From Actinoplanes sp. L3-i22 (GTDB lineage Bacteria > Actinomycetota > Actinomycetes > Mycobacteriales > Micromonosporaceae): a DNA stretch of 64,000 nucleotides. Position numbers and translations under genes: made by a program. Under the pieces are notes generated by a model. That model did not search any database. It was not told the origin of the DNA and worked only from the letters and a program-made list of their open reading frames with translations. The stretch is from positions 165,001 to 229,000 of the forward strand of contig NZ_AP024745.1 of assembly GCF_019704555.1 (NCBI RefSeq). Direction: 5' to 3'. Shown here piece by piece: positions 38,787-48,743 of the stretch (the first letter of the stretch is position 1; every line of letters starts with the position of its first letter).

Positions 38787-40133
38787 ATGGGAACCGCTGT
38801 GACCACGACATATCCCACCGCGGATCTTCCGTACCCGGAGGACGCCCCGGTTTCCCAGGCCCTGTTCGACCGCGCCCAGGCAATCGTCCCGGGCGGGGTC
38901 AATTCACCTGTGCGTGCGTTCCGCGCGGTCGGCGGCACGCCCCGCTTCATGGCCCAGGGCAGCGGCGCCTGGATGACCGACGTCGACGGGCGGCGCTATG
39001 TCGACCTGGTCTGCTCCTGGGGCCCGCTGATCCACGGCCACGCCCACCCGGAGATCGTCGCCGCGGTGCAGGCCGCGGCCGCGCTCGGCACCAGCTTCGG
39101 CACCCCCACCGCGGGCGAGGTCGACCTGGCCGAGGAGATCGTCCGGCGGACCGGGATCGACGAGGTGCGCCTGGTCAACTCCGGCACCGAGGCGACCATG
39201 ACGGCGATCCGGCTGGCCCGGGGCTACACCGGCCGGTCGAAGATCGTGAAGTTCGCCGGCTGCTACCACGGGCACGTGGACGCGCTGCTCGCCGCGGCCG
39301 GCTCCGGCGTGGCGACGCTGGGCCTGCCCGATTCGCCGGGCGTGACCGGCGCGGCGGCCTCCGAGACGATCGTGGTGCCGTACAACGACGTCGCCGCCGT
39401 CGAGGCGGTCTTCGCCGCCGAAGGGGACCAGATCGCCGCCGTCATCACCGAGGCGGCCCCGGGCAACATGGGCGTGGTCGCCCCGCGTGACGACTTCAAC
39501 GGCAAGCTCGCCGAGATCGCCCACCGGCACGGCGCGCTGCTGATCGTGGACGAGGTGATGACCGGCTTCCGGGTCTCCGCCGGCGGCTGGGCCGGGCTGC
39601 ACCCGGTCGACGCCGACCTGTTCACCTACGGCAAGGTGATGGGCGGCGGGCTGCCCGCGGCGGCGTTCGGCGGCCGGCGGGACATCATGTCCCGGCTTGC
39701 CCCGGCCGGCCCGGTCTACCAGGCCGGCACCCTCTCCGGGAACCCGCTGGCCTGCGCGGCCGGCCTGGCCTCGCTGCGGCTGGCCGACGCCGATGTCTAC
39801 AAGCGCCTGGACGAGCTGGCCACCACGATCGGGTCGCTGGCCACGAGCGCGCTGAGCGCGGCCGGCGTGCCGCACCACGTGTCGTACGCGGGCAATATGT
39901 TCTCGATCTTCTTCACCGAGAACGAGGTCACCGACTACGACTCGGCGAAGACGCAGGACGCCGCGGCGTTCAAGCCGTTCTTCCACAGCATGCTGGCGCG
40001 CGGGGTCTACCTGCCGCCGAGCGCCTTCGAGTCGTGGTTCGTGTCCACCGCGATCGACGACACGGCATTGGAGCAGATCGCGTCCGCGTTGCCGCACGCC
40101 GCGCGGGCCGCAGCCGCAGGGAGCCAGAGTTGA
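38787..40133 (+). CDS. hemL: glutamate-1-semialdehyde 2,1-aminomutase
   Basis: This 448-residue PLP enzyme converts glutamate-1-semialdehyde to 5-aminolevulinate, the C5-route precursor of haem and cobalamin. It has [17 protein letters not shown] near the N-terminus, a PLP-phosphate region [24 protein letters not shown] and the Schiff-base lysine Lys283 in [11 protein letters not shown]. The start is uncertain: ATG at 38787 or GTG at 38799, neither with a strong ribosome-binding site. It heads a run of genes also found together in mycobacteria (hemL, phosphatase, thioredoxin, ccdA, resB, ccsB). Confidence 0.95.
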   Translation: MGTAVTTTYPTADLPYPEDAPVSQALFDRAQAIVPGGVNSPVRAFRAVGGTPRFMAQGSGAWMTDVDGRRYVDLVCSWGPLIHGHAHPEIVAAVQAAAALGTSFGTPTAGEVDLAEEIVRRTGIDEVRLVNSGTEATMTAIRLARGYTGRSKIVKFAGCYHGHVDALLAAAGSGVATLGLPDSPGVTGAAASETIVVPYNDVAAVEAVFAAEGDQIAAVITEAAPGNMGVVAPRDDFNGKLAEIAHRHGALLIVDEVMTGFRVSAGGWAGLHPVDADLFTYGKVMGGGLPAAAFGGRRDIMSRLAPAGPVYQAGTLSGNPLACAAGLASLRLADADVYKRLDELATTIGSLATSALSAAGVPHHVSYAGNMFSIFFTENEVTDYDSAKTQDAAAFKPFFHSMLARGVYLPPSAFESWFVSTAIDDTALEQIASALPHAARAAAAGSQS

Positions 40134-40786
40134 CTGAGTTGACCAAGACCACCGTGCACGTGTTCCGGCACGGGGAGGTCTTCAACCCCACCAAGATTCT
40201 GTACGGGCGGCTGCCCGACTTCCACCTCTCCGAGCTGGGCCACCAGATGGCGAAAGCCGCTGCTCAGGCCCTGTCCGGCCGGGACGTGACGCACGTCGTC
40301 GCGAGCCCGCTGGAGCGCGCGCAGGAGACCGCCGCCCCGATCTCCGGCGAGTTCAAGCTGGAGACCGCGACCGACGTGCGGCTGATCGAGAGCGCGAACT
40401 TCTTCGAGGGCAAGAAGGTCTCGGTCGGCGACGGCGCGTTCAGCAACCCGCGGAACTGGTGGGTGCTGCGCGACCCGATCACCCCGTCCTGGGGTGAGGC
40501 GTACATCGCGATCGCCCAGCGGATGTTCGAGGCGCTGCAGGCGGCCCGGGTGGCGGCCGAGGGCCACGAGGCGGTCTGCGTCTCGCACCAGCTGCCGATC
40601 TGGACACTGCGCCGCTATGTCGAGGGCAAGCGCCTCTGGCACGATCCGCGCAAGCGGCAGTGCGGACTGGCCAGCCTGACCTCGTTCCGCTTCGAGGGGT
40701 CCAAGGTGGTCGGCATCGACTACACCGAGCCGGCCGCGCACCTGGTCGCGCTCTCCGCCACCGCCAAGACCGCCAAGGGAGCCTGA
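40130..40786 (+). CDS. histidine phosphatase (phosphoglycerate-mutase-like) family protein
   Basis: The 218-residue protein has the catalytic RHG motif in [12 protein letters not shown] (His14), arginine in [13 protein letters not shown] and a second histidine in [10 protein letters not shown]. It is a cytoplasmic phosphatase of unknown substrate. The position between hemL and the cytochrome c genes is conserved in actinobacteria, but the reason is not known. The TTG start at 40130 overlaps the hemL stop by 4 bases and follows AGGGAGCC. Confidence 0.88.
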   Translation: MTELTKTTVHVFRHGEVFNPTKILYGRLPDFHLSELGHQMAKAAAQALSGRDVTHVVASPLERAQETAAPISGEFKLETATDVRLIESANFFEGKKVSVGDGAFSNPRNWWVLRDPITPSWGEAYIAIAQRMFEALQAARVAAEGHEAVCVSHQLPIWTLRRYVEGKRLWHDPRKRQCGLASLTSFRFEGSKVVGIDYTEPAAHLVALSATAKTAKGA

Positions 40787-40788
40787 CC

Positions 40789-41343
40789 GTGCGCCGTCTC
40801 CTCGCCGCCGCCCTGGCCGCCACCGCGTCGGCCGGCCTGCTGGCCGGCTGCGGCGGGGAGAACTGGGCGAAGAACTGTGCCACCACGGACGGCGTGGTGG
40901 AGTGCGACGCGGCGGACCGGCCGCAGGTCGGCGCGGTCACCGGCGACCTGCTGGACGGCGGGACCTACGACGTGGCGAACGACCGCGGCAAGGTGGTGGT
41001 GGTCAACTTCTGGGGTTCCTGGTGCGCTCCGTGCCGCGCCGAGGCCGCCGACCTGGAGAAGACCTACCAGGCCACCAAGCCGAAGAACGTGACCTTCCTC
41101 GGGATCAACTCGCGCGACGACCGGGACTCGGCGAAGGCGTTCGAGAAGGGCCGGGTCACCTACCCGAGCATCTACGACTACGACGGCGACGTGGCGCTGA
41201 AGTTCGACGTGACCCAGACCAGCACGCCGGCCACCCTGATCCTGGACCGGCAGGGCCGGATCGCGGTCGCGCTGCGCCGCTCGACCACGGTCGCCGAGCT
41301 GCAACCCCTGGTGGAGCGGGTGGCGGCGGAGGCGAACGGCTGA
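40789..41343 (+). CDS. resA: ResA/TlpA-like thiol-disulfide oxidoreductase lipoprotein
   Basis: The 184-residue thioredoxin-fold protein has a lipobox LLAGC (Cys21) and active-site WCAPC (Cys79, Cys82). It has the ResA-type cis-Pro segment TSTPATLILD. It should reduce the CxxCH cysteines of apocytochrome c outside the membrane, receiving electrons from CcdA. Extra Cys30 and Cys39 are present near the N-terminus. The GTG start is two bases after the previous stop. The stop overlaps the ccdA start by one base. Confidence 0.9.
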   Translation: MRRLLAAALAATASAGLLAGCGGENWAKNCATTDGVVECDAADRPQVGAVTGDLLDGGTYDVANDRGKVVVVNFWGSWCAPCRAEAADLEKTYQATKPKNVTFLGINSRDDRDSAKAFEKGRVTYPSIYDYDGDVALKFDVTQTSTPATLILDRQGRIAVALRRSTTVAELQPLVERVAAEANG

Positions 41344-42134
41344 TGGGCTCCGCCTTCCAGAGCACCGCCACCAGCGGGCCGCTGTTCCTGGCGATCGGCG
41401 CGGCACTGATCGCCGGGCTGGTCAGCATCCTGTCGCCGTGCGTGCTGCCGCTGGTCCCGGGCTACATCTCGTACGTCGCCGGCCTGGCCGGCTCGGACCT
41501 CGAGGCCGTGGTCGGCACCCAGCCGGACGCCAAGCCGCCGACGATCGCGCTGAAGAGCCGGGTGCTGGCCGGCAGCCTGCTCTTCGTGCTCGGCTTCTCG
41601 GTGGTCTTCTCGCTGACGATCACCCTGGTGGCGAACGTCGCGTTCACCCTGCAGACCAACCGGGACACGCTGAACCTGGTCCTCGGCCTGCTGATCATCG
41701 GCCTCGGCGTGGTCTACCTGGGCTGGATCCCGGGTTTGCAGGGCGAGGCCCGGATCTCCAAGCTCCCGAACGCCGGCCTGCTCGGCGCCCCGGTGTTCGG
41801 CGCGATCTTCGCCGTCTCCTGGCTTCCCTGCACCGGCCCGACGCTGGCCGCGGTGACTAGCCTGGCCGCCACCACCGGCAGCACCGACCGCGCGGTGATC
41901 CTGGCGCTCGCCTTCAGCCTCGGGCTGGGCGTGCCGTTCATCCTCTTCGGACTCTTCTTCCGGAAGCTGATCGGGGTCTTCAAGGCGATCCGGCGGAACA
42001 GCCGCTGGGTCACCCGGGTCGGCGGGGTGCTGCTGATCGCGGTCGGGATCACCCTGGTCAGCGGCCAGTGGCTGTACTTCCTGACCTGGCTGCAGACCAC
42101 GTTCACGTTCTTCGGCGACAGGACGCTGCTGTGA
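41343..42134 (+). CDS. ccdA: cytochrome c biogenesis protein CcdA
   Basis: This 263-residue membrane protein of the CcdA/DsbD family has about six helices. The two redox cysteines are in SPCVLPLVPGYISYVAG and WLPCTGPTLAAV. CcdA carries electrons from cytoplasmic thioredoxin across the membrane to ResA. The length is typical, with an insert after the first helix (DLEAVVGTQPDAKPPT) that is common in actinobacteria. It starts TGATG at the resA stop. Confidence 0.95.
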   Translation: MGSAFQSTATSGPLFLAIGAALIAGLVSILSPCVLPLVPGYISYVAGLAGSDLEAVVGTQPDAKPPTIALKSRVLAGSLLFVLGFSVVFSLTITLVANVAFTLQTNRDTLNLVLGLLIIGLGVVYLGWIPGLQGEARISKLPNAGLLGAPVFGAIFAVSWLPCTGPTLAAVTSLAATTGSTDRAVILALAFSLGLGVPFILFGLFFRKLIGVFKAIRRNSRWVTRVGGVLLIAVGITLVSGQWLYFLTWLQTTFTFFGDRTLL

Positions 42135-42153
42135 CGAGCGACAGGAGGCTGTT

Positions 42154-43779
42154 GTGACGATCCTCGAGGAGCGCCCGGCCACCGCCGACACCCCGCCGCC
42201 GCGCCGGGTGAACCCGGTCTGGGCGCTGCTGCGCAATTCGTGGCGGCAGCTGACCAGCATGCGTACCGCGCTGGTCCTGCTCTTCCTGCTGGCCGTCGGG
42301 GCGATCCCCGGGTCGTACTTCCCGCAGACCTCGGTCAACCGCGAGCGGGTGTCGCAGTACTACACCGCGCATCCCCAGCTGGCCCCGTGGGTGGACCGGC
42401 TGGGTGGCTTCGACGTCTTCGCGTCGCCCTGGTTCGCCTCGATCTACCTGCTGCTGTTCGTCTCGCTGGTCGGCTGCGTGCTGCCCCGGCTGCGGGACCA
42501 CGCGCGCGCCCTGCGGACCGTGCCGCCGGAGGCCCCGAAGCGGCTGGACCGCCTGCCGCAGCACGCCCCGGCGCAGGACCGGCCGGGGAGCCCGGCCGAG
42601 ACGGCCGCGGCCCTGGCCCGGACCCTGCGCGGCAAGCTGTTCCGGACCCGGGTGCGGGAGCTCCCGGCGGGTGGCTTCACGGTCTCCGCCGAGAAGGGCT
42701 ACCTCAAGGAGACCGGCAACCTGCTCTTCCACTTCGCCCTGCTGTCGGTGCTGATCGGGGTCGGGTTCGGGCACTGGTACGGCTGGCACGGCAACCGGGT
42801 CCTGGTCGCCGGCGAGGACCAGGGCTTCTGCAACTCGATCACGCAGTACGACGACTCCGCGCTCGGCCCCCGGGTGACCGCCGCCGACCTGCCGAAGTTC
42901 TGCATGCGGATGACCGAGTTCGACGCCACCTACCAGAGCACCGGCCAGCCTAAGTCGTTCCTGGCGAACGTCGAGGTCAAGGAGGGTTCGGGGGCGTACC
43001 GGAAGGCGAACTTCACGGTCAACGACCCGCTCCGGCTGCACCACGCCAACGTGCACCTGATCGGTCAGGGCTACGCGCTGGTGCTGCGCTACACCGACCG
43101 GTACGGCGCCTCGCAGCAGAAGGTCGTCCCGTTCCTGCCCACCGACGCCATGCAGACCAGCGAGGGCGTCGCCCAGTTCCCGGACGTCAACATCGACCCG
43201 ACGACGAACCGGCGCGACGACCAGCTGCAGGTCGGCTTCGAGGGCGTCTACCTGCCCACCGGGGGCACCGACGGCACCGCCGTCTCGAAGTTCCCGGCCG
43301 AGAACAACCCGGTGCTGTACCTGACCGCGTACCGCGGGAACCTGGGTCTGGACGTCGGCAAGCCCGGCTCGGTGTACGCCCTGGACCGCACCCAGATCAC
43401 CAACGGCGAGCTGAAGAAGGTCAGCGGCGACCGGCCGCAGGCGCTGAAGCCCGGCCAGTCGTGGACCCTGGACGACGGGACCAAGCTGGAGTTCGTCGGC
43501 ACCCGCAAGTACGCGACGCTGGCCATCCGGTACGACCCCACCCAGTCGTTGTTGCTGGTCGGCGCGGTGCTCGGGCTGCTCGGCCTGATGCTCTCGCTGT
43601 TCGGTCACCGGCGCCGGGTGTGGTTCCGGGTGTCTCCAGCAAGTGATCAGCAGACCGGCGGTAGCGTGATCGAAGCCGGTGGTCTGCCTCGAACCGACTA
43701 TCCGGGGTTCGCGGCCGAATTCGCCGCGCTGACCGGGCCCGCCACGGATGACGGGCACGCCGAGGAAGGAACGCCCTGA
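42154..43779 (+). CDS. resB: cytochrome c biogenesis protein ResB/Ccs1
   Basis: The 541-residue protein has three N-terminal membrane helices (about 35-60, 88-107 and 185-205), then a large extracytoplasmic domain and a final helix near 468-488, as in ResB/Ccs1. With CcsB it forms the system II synthase that holds apocytochrome and attaches haem. Motifs such as RTALVLLFLLAVGAIPGSYFPQ and FASPWFASIYLLLFVSLVGCVLPR are family marks. GACAGGAGG precedes the GTG start, and the stop overlaps ccsB. Confidence 0.93.
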   Translation: MTILEERPATADTPPPRRVNPVWALLRNSWRQLTSMRTALVLLFLLAVGAIPGSYFPQTSVNRERVSQYYTAHPQLAPWVDRLGGFDVFASPWFASIYLLLFVSLVGCVLPRLRDHARALRTVPPEAPKRLDRLPQHAPAQDRPGSPAETAAALARTLRGKLFRTRVRELPAGGFTVSAEKGYLKETGNLLFHFALLSVLIGVGFGHWYGWHGNRVLVAGEDQGFCNSITQYDDSALGPRVTAADLPKFCMRMTEFDATYQSTGQPKSFLANVEVKEGSGAYRKANFTVNDPLRLHHANVHLIGQGYALVLRYTDRYGASQQKVVPFLPTDAMQTSEGVAQFPDVNIDPTTNRRDDQLQVGFEGVYLPTGGTDGTAVSKFPAENNPVLYLTAYRGNLGLDVGKPGSVYALDRTQITNGELKKVSGDRPQALKPGQSWTLDDGTKLEFVGTRKYATLAIRYDPTQSLLLVGAVLGLLGLMLSLFGHRRRVWFRVSPASDQQTGGSVIEAGGLPRTDYPGFAAEFAALTGPATDDGHAEEGTP

Positions 43780-44735
43780 TGGCGGAGTTGTCCAACCAGC
43801 TCATGGCGCTGACCGTGCTGGCCTATCTGGCCGCCATGGTCTGCTACGCGGGTGAGTACGCCTTCGGCAAACGCAGCCATGTCGGCAAAGCGGCCGCCCG
43901 GCAGTTGGTCGGGGCCGGCGCGCCGGTGCCCGACGACGTGCCGGTTGTCGTGGAGCCGGAGCGGGCGGGTCGCGGCGAGTGGTCCGGCCGGATCGCGGTG
44001 GTCCTCAACGTCATCGCGCTGGCCCTGCACCTGGCCACGCTGAGCACCCGGGGCGTCGCGGCGGACCGCATGCCCTGGGGCAACATGTATGAGTACATCC
44101 TGTCCGCGACGTTCGTCGGGTCGGCGGTCTGGGTGGGCGTGCTGCTGCGCCGCCCGGCCCTGCGCCACCTCGGCCTGTTCGCGTCGCTGGCGCTGGTGAT
44201 GCTGCTCGGCGCCGCCGGGATGGTCGCCTACACCCCGGTCGGCCCGCTGGTGCCGGCCCTGCACTCGTACTGGTTCATCTTCCACGTCTCGACGATCATC
44301 ATCTCCTCCGGCATCTTCCTGATCGGCGCGGTGCCGGCCGCGATGTTCCTCGTCAAGAACGGTTACGACCAGGGGAAACGCCGCTTCCCGTACACCCTCG
44401 GCAAGCGCGTCCCGACCTCGGCGCCGGCCCTGGAGCGCCTGACGTTCCGGTTGCACGCGTTCGCGTTCCCGCTGTTCACGTTCGGCGCGCTGATCGCCGG
44501 CCCACTGTGGGCCGAGGCGTCCTGGGGCCGGTACTGGGGCTGGGACCCGAAGGAGGTCTGGGCGTTCATCTCCTGGATCGTCTACGCGGCCTACCTGCAC
44601 GCCCGCGCCACCCCGAGCGTCAAGCGCACGGTCGCGACGTGGATCGCCCTGCTCGGCTTCGTCACGATGCTGATGAACCTCTTCGGCGTCAACCTCTTCT
44701 TCGAAGGCCTGCACAGCTATGCCAATGCGGGTTGA
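43779..44735 (+). CDS. ccsB: cytochrome c biogenesis protein CcsB/ResC
   Basis: This 318-residue integral membrane protein of the CcmF/CcsA haem-handling family has the tryptophan-rich motif WGRYWGWDPKEVWAFISW, with flanking histidines in helices (for example LHSYWFIFHV and YLHAR) as haem ligands. With ResB it makes the cytochrome c synthase. The ATG overlaps the resB stop by one base. This ends the hemL-ccsB cluster. Confidence 0.95.
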   Translation: MAELSNQLMALTVLAYLAAMVCYAGEYAFGKRSHVGKAAARQLVGAGAPVPDDVPVVVEPERAGRGEWSGRIAVVLNVIALALHLATLSTRGVAADRMPWGNMYEYILSATFVGSAVWVGVLLRRPALRHLGLFASLALVMLLGAAGMVAYTPVGPLVPALHSYWFIFHVSTIIISSGIFLIGAVPAAMFLVKNGYDQGKRRFPYTLGKRVPTSAPALERLTFRLHAFAFPLFTFGALIAGPLWAEASWGRYWGWDPKEVWAFISWIVYAAYLHARATPSVKRTVATWIALLGFVTMLMNLFGVNLFFEGLHSYANAG

Positions 44736-44861
44736 GAGCCTGAAGATCAAATTCAGGATTTCCTACGCTGCGGCCAATAACTGATCGTCGCTCCCGCGGG
44801 GACCCTTCCGGTCCTCGCAGGGCGCGGGGCGCCCAGAACGCGAGGCCCTACAGGGCGACGT

Positions 44862-44900
44862 CCGCGGGTGGTTTCGGTCCCAAAACCCCGAACACCCGCG
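44862..44900. terminator. hairpin between convergent ccsB and secreted-protein genes
   Basis: cgcgggtg (44862-44869) pairs with cacccgcg (44893-44900), with a nested ttcgg/ccgaa stem inside. It lies just past the stop of the minus-strand gene and downstream of ccsB, so it may serve both. Confidence 0.5.
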
Positions 44901-44911
44901 AAGCGGAGCAA

Positions 44912-45778
44912 TCAGACGCAATCGCCGGCGTTCCACGTGTCATAACGGGTGACCCAGTTGAGGCAGAAGCCGCCGCTCTGCTGCTGCTGGCCCGGGGCGA
45001 CCCCGGTCAGCGTGCTCACGTCCTCCCGCCAGAACCGGGCCGGCCCGCCGGCCGCCGGGCGCAGCTGCACGTTGTCGACCTTCACCGGCGGCAGGTCGAT
45101 CCGGCCGGGCTTGCTGTCGTCGACGTGCACCTCGACGTACTGCTCGACGAACGCACTGCCGCCGATCGGCAACTTCTGCGCGGTCAGCATGTTCCACTTG
45201 TTGTTCCACCAGAGCCAGGCCTGCCACACGCCCCCCGAGTCGGTGTGCAGATCCAGCCAGACCGTGTCCCCCGCCTTGATCGGGTACTGGTCGTAGAACT
45301 GCCAGCTCTTGGTGTTCGTGTTGTACGTGTAGATCCGCGGCTGCCCCGGCGACCGCCACCCGGTCTCCGCCCAGCCGGCCTCCAGCCAGGCGATGTTCCC
45401 CTTGCCCAGGTCACGTTTCACCATGAACCGGCCGGCCACGAAGTCGTAGGTCCCGGCGCGCAGTTTCCCGTCCACCACACCGATCCGCCCGGACACCCCG
45501 CTCCACTCGGCACTCGTCCCGGCGCCCAGGTGGTGGTATCCGCTCGGGGTGAATCCGGGCGGCTTCATCGCCCGTACCGTCGACTCGGTGACCGCGACCC
45601 GGCAGGCACCCGGCGCCGATGCCGAGGCCGGCCCCGAGGGTGGCCGGCTGGAGGCCGGGCCCGGGGCGCCGCAGACCGGAAGCCGGTCGCGCAGCGCGGA
45701 GACCGCGGGGGCGGCGATGGCCAGCGCGGCCAGCAGGCCGCCCAGAGCACACCAGCGCAGCACCCCGCGGAGAGTCAC
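44912..45778 (-). CDS. secreted protein of unknown function, Trp-rich
   Basis: The 288-residue protein has an N-terminal hydrophobic segment (about 10-28) acting as signal or anchor and a Pro/Ser/Ala linker. A domain of about 220 residues is unusually rich in Trp and Tyr (NIAWLEAGWAETGWRSPGQPRIYTYN, WQAWLWWNNKWNML). The pattern suggests a beta-sandwich for carbohydrate or peptide binding. I do not recognise the family and see no catalytic motif. Three or more Cys could form disulfides, including the C-terminal DCV. It is divergent from the UbiD gene. Confidence 0.72.
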   Translation of the reverse strand: MTLRGVLRWCALGGLLAALAIAAPAVSALRDRLPVCGAPGPASSRPPSGPASASAPGACRVAVTESTVRAMKPPGFTPSGYHHLGAGTSAEWSGVSGRIGVVDGKLRAGTYDFVAGRFMVKRDLGKGNIAWLEAGWAETGWRSPGQPRIYTYNTNTKSWQFYDQYPIKAGDTVWLDLHTDSGGVWQAWLWWNNKWNMLTAQKLPIGGSAFVEQYVEVHVDDSKPGRIDLPPVKVDNVQLRPAAGGPARFWREDVSTLTGVAPGQQQQSGGFCLNWVTRYDTWNAGDCV

Positions 45779-45857
45779 GAACGCTCAACGCGAATCGCAG
45801 ATCACGAGTGACGGCCCCGGCACGCTGTCGGCCCGGCGCGGTGCCAGACTGGTGCGC

Positions 45858-47318
45858 ATGGCGTCCCGTGGGTTTCCCTATGCCGATCTGCAAGGTTTCC
45901 TGGCTGCCCTGGAGCAGGCCGGTGAGCTGCGCCGGGTCACCGTCCCGGTGGACCCGACGCTGGAGATCAGCGAGGTGGTGACCCGCACCGTCCGGGCCGG
46001 TGGCCCGGCGCTGCTGTTCGAGAAGCCGACCCGCGGCGACATGCCGGTGGCGATCAACCTGTTCGGCACCGAGAAGCGGATGGCGATGGCGCTCGGCGTC
46101 GAGTCGCTGGACGAGATCGGCGACCGGATCGGCGCGCTGGCCAAGCCGGAGCTGCCGGTCGGCTGGTCCGGCATCCGCGAGGGCATCGCCAAGGTGTTGC
46201 AGCTCAAGTCGGTCCCGCCGAAGAAGGTGAAGTCCGCCCCCTGCCAGGAGGTCGTGCTCAAGGGCGACCAGGTCGACCTGAACCTGCTGCCCGGCCTGCA
46301 GGTCTGGCCCGGCGACGGCGGCATCTTCCACAACTTCGGGCTGACCCACACCAAGCACCCGGAGACCGGCAAGCGGAACCTGGGGCTGTACCGCCTGCAG
46401 CAGCACTCGAAGAACACGCTCGGCATGCACTGGCAGATCCACAAGGACTCGACCGCGCACCACGCGGTCGCCGAGCGGCTCGGCCAGCGCCTGCCGGTGG
46501 CGATCGCGATCGGCGCCGACCCGGTGGTCTGTTACGCGGCCAGCGCCCCGCTGCCCGGCGACATCGACGAGTACCTGTTCGCCGGCTTCCTGCGTGGTGA
46601 GCGGGTCGAGATGGTCGACTGCCTGACCGTCCCGCTACAGGTCCCGGCGAACGCGCAGGTGATCCTGGAGGGCTACCTGGAGCCGGGGGAGCGGCAGCCG
46701 GAGGGCCCGTTCGGCGACCACACCGGTTACTACACCCCGGTCGAGCCGTTCCCGGTGCTGCACATCGAGACCATGACCATGCGCAAGGACCCGGTCTACC
46801 ACTCGATCGTCACGTCCCAGCCGCCGCAGGAGGATCACGGCCTGGGCAAGGCCACCGAGCGGATCTTCCTGCCGCTCGCCAAGATCCTGATCCCGGACAT
46901 CGTGGACTACGACATGCCGGCCGCCGGCGTCTTCCACAACTGCCTGATCGTGTCGATCCGCAAGCGCTACCCGAAGCACGCGCAGAAGGTGATGAACGCG
47001 ATCTGGGGCGCGCACCTGATGTCGCTGACCAAGCTGATCGTGGTGGTCGACGAGGACTGCGACGTGCACGACTACAACGAGGTGGCGTTCCGCGCGTTCG
47101 GCAACGTGGACTACGCGCGCGACCTGCTGCTCACCGAGGGCCCGGTGGATCACCTGGACCACTCGTCGTACCAGCAGTTCTGGGGTGGCAAGGCGGGCGT
47201 CGACGCGACCCGCAAGCTGCCCGCGGAGGGCTATACGCGGGGCTGGCCAGAAGAGATGATCATGTCACCGGAGGTCGTCTCCCTGGTCGACAAGCGGTGG
47301 AAGGAATACGGGCTGTGA
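45858..47318 (+). CDS. UbiD-family decarboxylase, probable menaquinone (futalosine route)
   Basis: The 486-residue protein matches UbiD prenylated-FMN decarboxylases, with the RLQQHSKNTLGMHWQIHKDSTAHH region, EGPFGDHTGYYTPVEPFPV (acidic catalytic residues) and a C-terminal SPEVVSLVDKRW. It probably decarboxylates a 6-carboxy-naphthol intermediate late in menaquinone synthesis. The cofactor would be supplied by the UbiX-like protein encoded at 49787. It overlaps the UbiA-like gene by 4 bases. UbiD homologs are also used in other aromatic decarboxylations; the context favours menaquinone. Confidence 0.9.
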   Translation: MASRGFPYADLQGFLAALEQAGELRRVTVPVDPTLEISEVVTRTVRAGGPALLFEKPTRGDMPVAINLFGTEKRMAMALGVESLDEIGDRIGALAKPELPVGWSGIREGIAKVLQLKSVPPKKVKSAPCQEVVLKGDQVDLNLLPGLQVWPGDGGIFHNFGLTHTKHPETGKRNLGLYRLQQHSKNTLGMHWQIHKDSTAHHAVAERLGQRLPVAIAIGADPVVCYAASAPLPGDIDEYLFAGFLRGERVEMVDCLTVPLQVPANAQVILEGYLEPGERQPEGPFGDHTGYYTPVEPFPVLHIETMTMRKDPVYHSIVTSQPPQEDHGLGKATERIFLPLAKILIPDIVDYDMPAAGVFHNCLIVSIRKRYPKHAQKVMNAIWGAHLMSLTKLIVVVDEDCDVHDYNEVAFRAFGNVDYARDLLLTEGPVDHLDHSSYQQFWGGKAGVDATRKLPAEGYTRGWPEEMIMSPEVVSLVDKRWKEYGL

Positions 47319-48202
47319 CAGCTGTCGAGGAGAAGCCCGGGAAGGTCAAGTCCTTCCTGCGGCTCGTCATGATCGAGCACTCGGTCTTCGCGCTGCCGTT
47401 CGCGTACCTGTCCGCGCTGGTCGCGATCGACCGGGACGGCTCCGGCCGGCACTGGCTCGACCTGCTGCTGGTCACGGTCGCGATGGTGTCCGGGCGGACG
47501 TTCGCGATGGCCGCGAACCGGATCCTGGACCGGAAGATCGACGCGCTCAACCCGCGGACGCGGAACCGGGAGCTGGTCACCGGCGCGGTGAGTGTCCGTA
47601 CCGCCTGGACCGGCGCGATCGTCTCGCTGGTGATCCTGGTCGTCGCGGCCGGCCTGCTCAACCCGCTGTGCCTGGTGCTGTCCCCGCTCGCGGTGATCCC
47701 GCTGGTGATCTATCCGTACGCGAAGCGGTTCACCAACTTCCCGCACTACGTGCTCGCGCTGGCCCAGGCGGTCGCCCCGGTCGGCGCCTGGCTGGCGATC
47801 ACCGGCACGTTCAGCGGCTCCGGCCCGGCCTGGGTGCTCGGCGTCGCGGTCGGCCTGTGGATCGGTGGCTTCGACATCATCTACGCCTGCCAGGACGTCG
47901 AGGTGGACCGGAAGATCGGCGTGCACTCCACGCCGGCCCGGTTCGGGGTGCCGGTCGCCCTGCACATCTCCACGGTCACGCACGTGGTGACGTTCGCGCT
48001 GTTCGTCACGTTCGGCCAGCTGGTCGGTTTGAGCTGGCTGTGGTGGATCGGTCTCGCGGTGACCGCGGCCGGCCTGATCTACCAGCACGTGGTGGTGACC
48101 GCGAACGATCTCTCCAAGGTCAACCGCGCGTTCTTCACCGCGAACGGCTTCATCGCCATCGCCCTGTCGGCCTTCGCGGTTCTCGACCTGGTCCTGCTGT
48201 AA
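47315..48202 (+). CDS. UbiA-family prenyltransferase (MqnP-type)
   Basis: This 295-residue membrane prenyltransferase has about nine helices and the first aspartate-rich motif in NRILDRKIDALNPRTRNREL, with the second in DVEVDRKIGVHS. It would attach the polyprenyl chain to the naphthoate-derived ring of menaquinone, next to the UbiD decarboxylase gene. I chose the GTG at 47315 because it overlaps the UbiD stop (GTGA) and follows GGAAGGAA. Confidence 0.92.
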   Translation: MTAVEEKPGKVKSFLRLVMIEHSVFALPFAYLSALVAIDRDGSGRHWLDLLLVTVAMVSGRTFAMAANRILDRKIDALNPRTRNRELVTGAVSVRTAWTGAIVSLVILVVAAGLLNPLCLVLSPLAVIPLVIYPYAKRFTNFPHYVLALAQAVAPVGAWLAITGTFSGSGPAWVLGVAVGLWIGGFDIIYACQDVEVDRKIGVHSTPARFGVPVALHISTVTHVVTFALFVTFGQLVGLSWLWWIGLAVTAAGLIYQHVVVTANDLSKVNRAFFTANGFIAIALSAFAVLDLVLL

Positions 48203-48233
48203 CCGGATCGACGGTCGCCTCCGTCTTATCCCC

Positions 48234-48743
48234 GTGAGCGATCGAGAGGCCGAGTTCCGCGAGTTCGTAGCGGGACGAATGGAGTCGTTGCGCGGTCTGG
48301 CGTACCTGACGTGCGGTGACTGGCAGGCGGCCGAGGACGCGGTGATGTCCGCCCTGTCAAAGCTGTACGTCAGATGGGGCCGGGTCGACAACCACGATGC
48401 GTACGCCCGGACCGCGGTGGTCCGGGCCGCCATCGACGAGACCCGCCGTCCGTGGTGGCGCCGGGAGCGGGCGCACAGCCACGCGATGCCGGACCGGCCA
48501 CTGCCGGACGGCACCCACGTCGTGGACGAGCGCCTCCGGATGCGGGAGGCGCTGAGTCACCTGCCCGCCAAGCAGCGGGCGGTGATCGTGCTGCGCTTCC
48601 TGGAGGGGCTGAGCGTCCAGCAGACCGCGGCCGCCCTCAAATGCCCCGAGGGGACCGTGAAGGTCTACACCGCGCGAGGTCTCGACGCGCTCCGGCAGAT
48701 GTTCGGCACCGAGCTGGAGGCCCGCTATGAAGCAACTGTCTGA
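48234..48743 (+). CDS. SigE-type ECF sigma factor
   Basis: The 169-residue sigma factor has region 2 (FREFVAGRMESLRGLAYLTCGDWQAAEDAVMSAL) and region 4 (LPAKQRAVIVLRFLEGLSVQQTAAALKCPEGTVKVYTARG). It resembles the factor at 36990 in type and in being followed by a single-pass membrane protein gene, with which it overlaps by 17 bases. The start is GTG, 31 bases after the prenyltransferase stop, so co-transcription with the menaquinone genes is possible. Confidence 0.9.
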   Translation: MSDREAEFREFVAGRMESLRGLAYLTCGDWQAAEDAVMSALSKLYVRWGRVDNHDAYARTAVVRAAIDETRRPWWRRERAHSHAMPDRPLPDGTHVVDERLRMREALSHLPAKQRAVIVLRFLEGLSVQQTAAALKCPEGTVKVYTARGLDALRQMFGTELEARYEATV

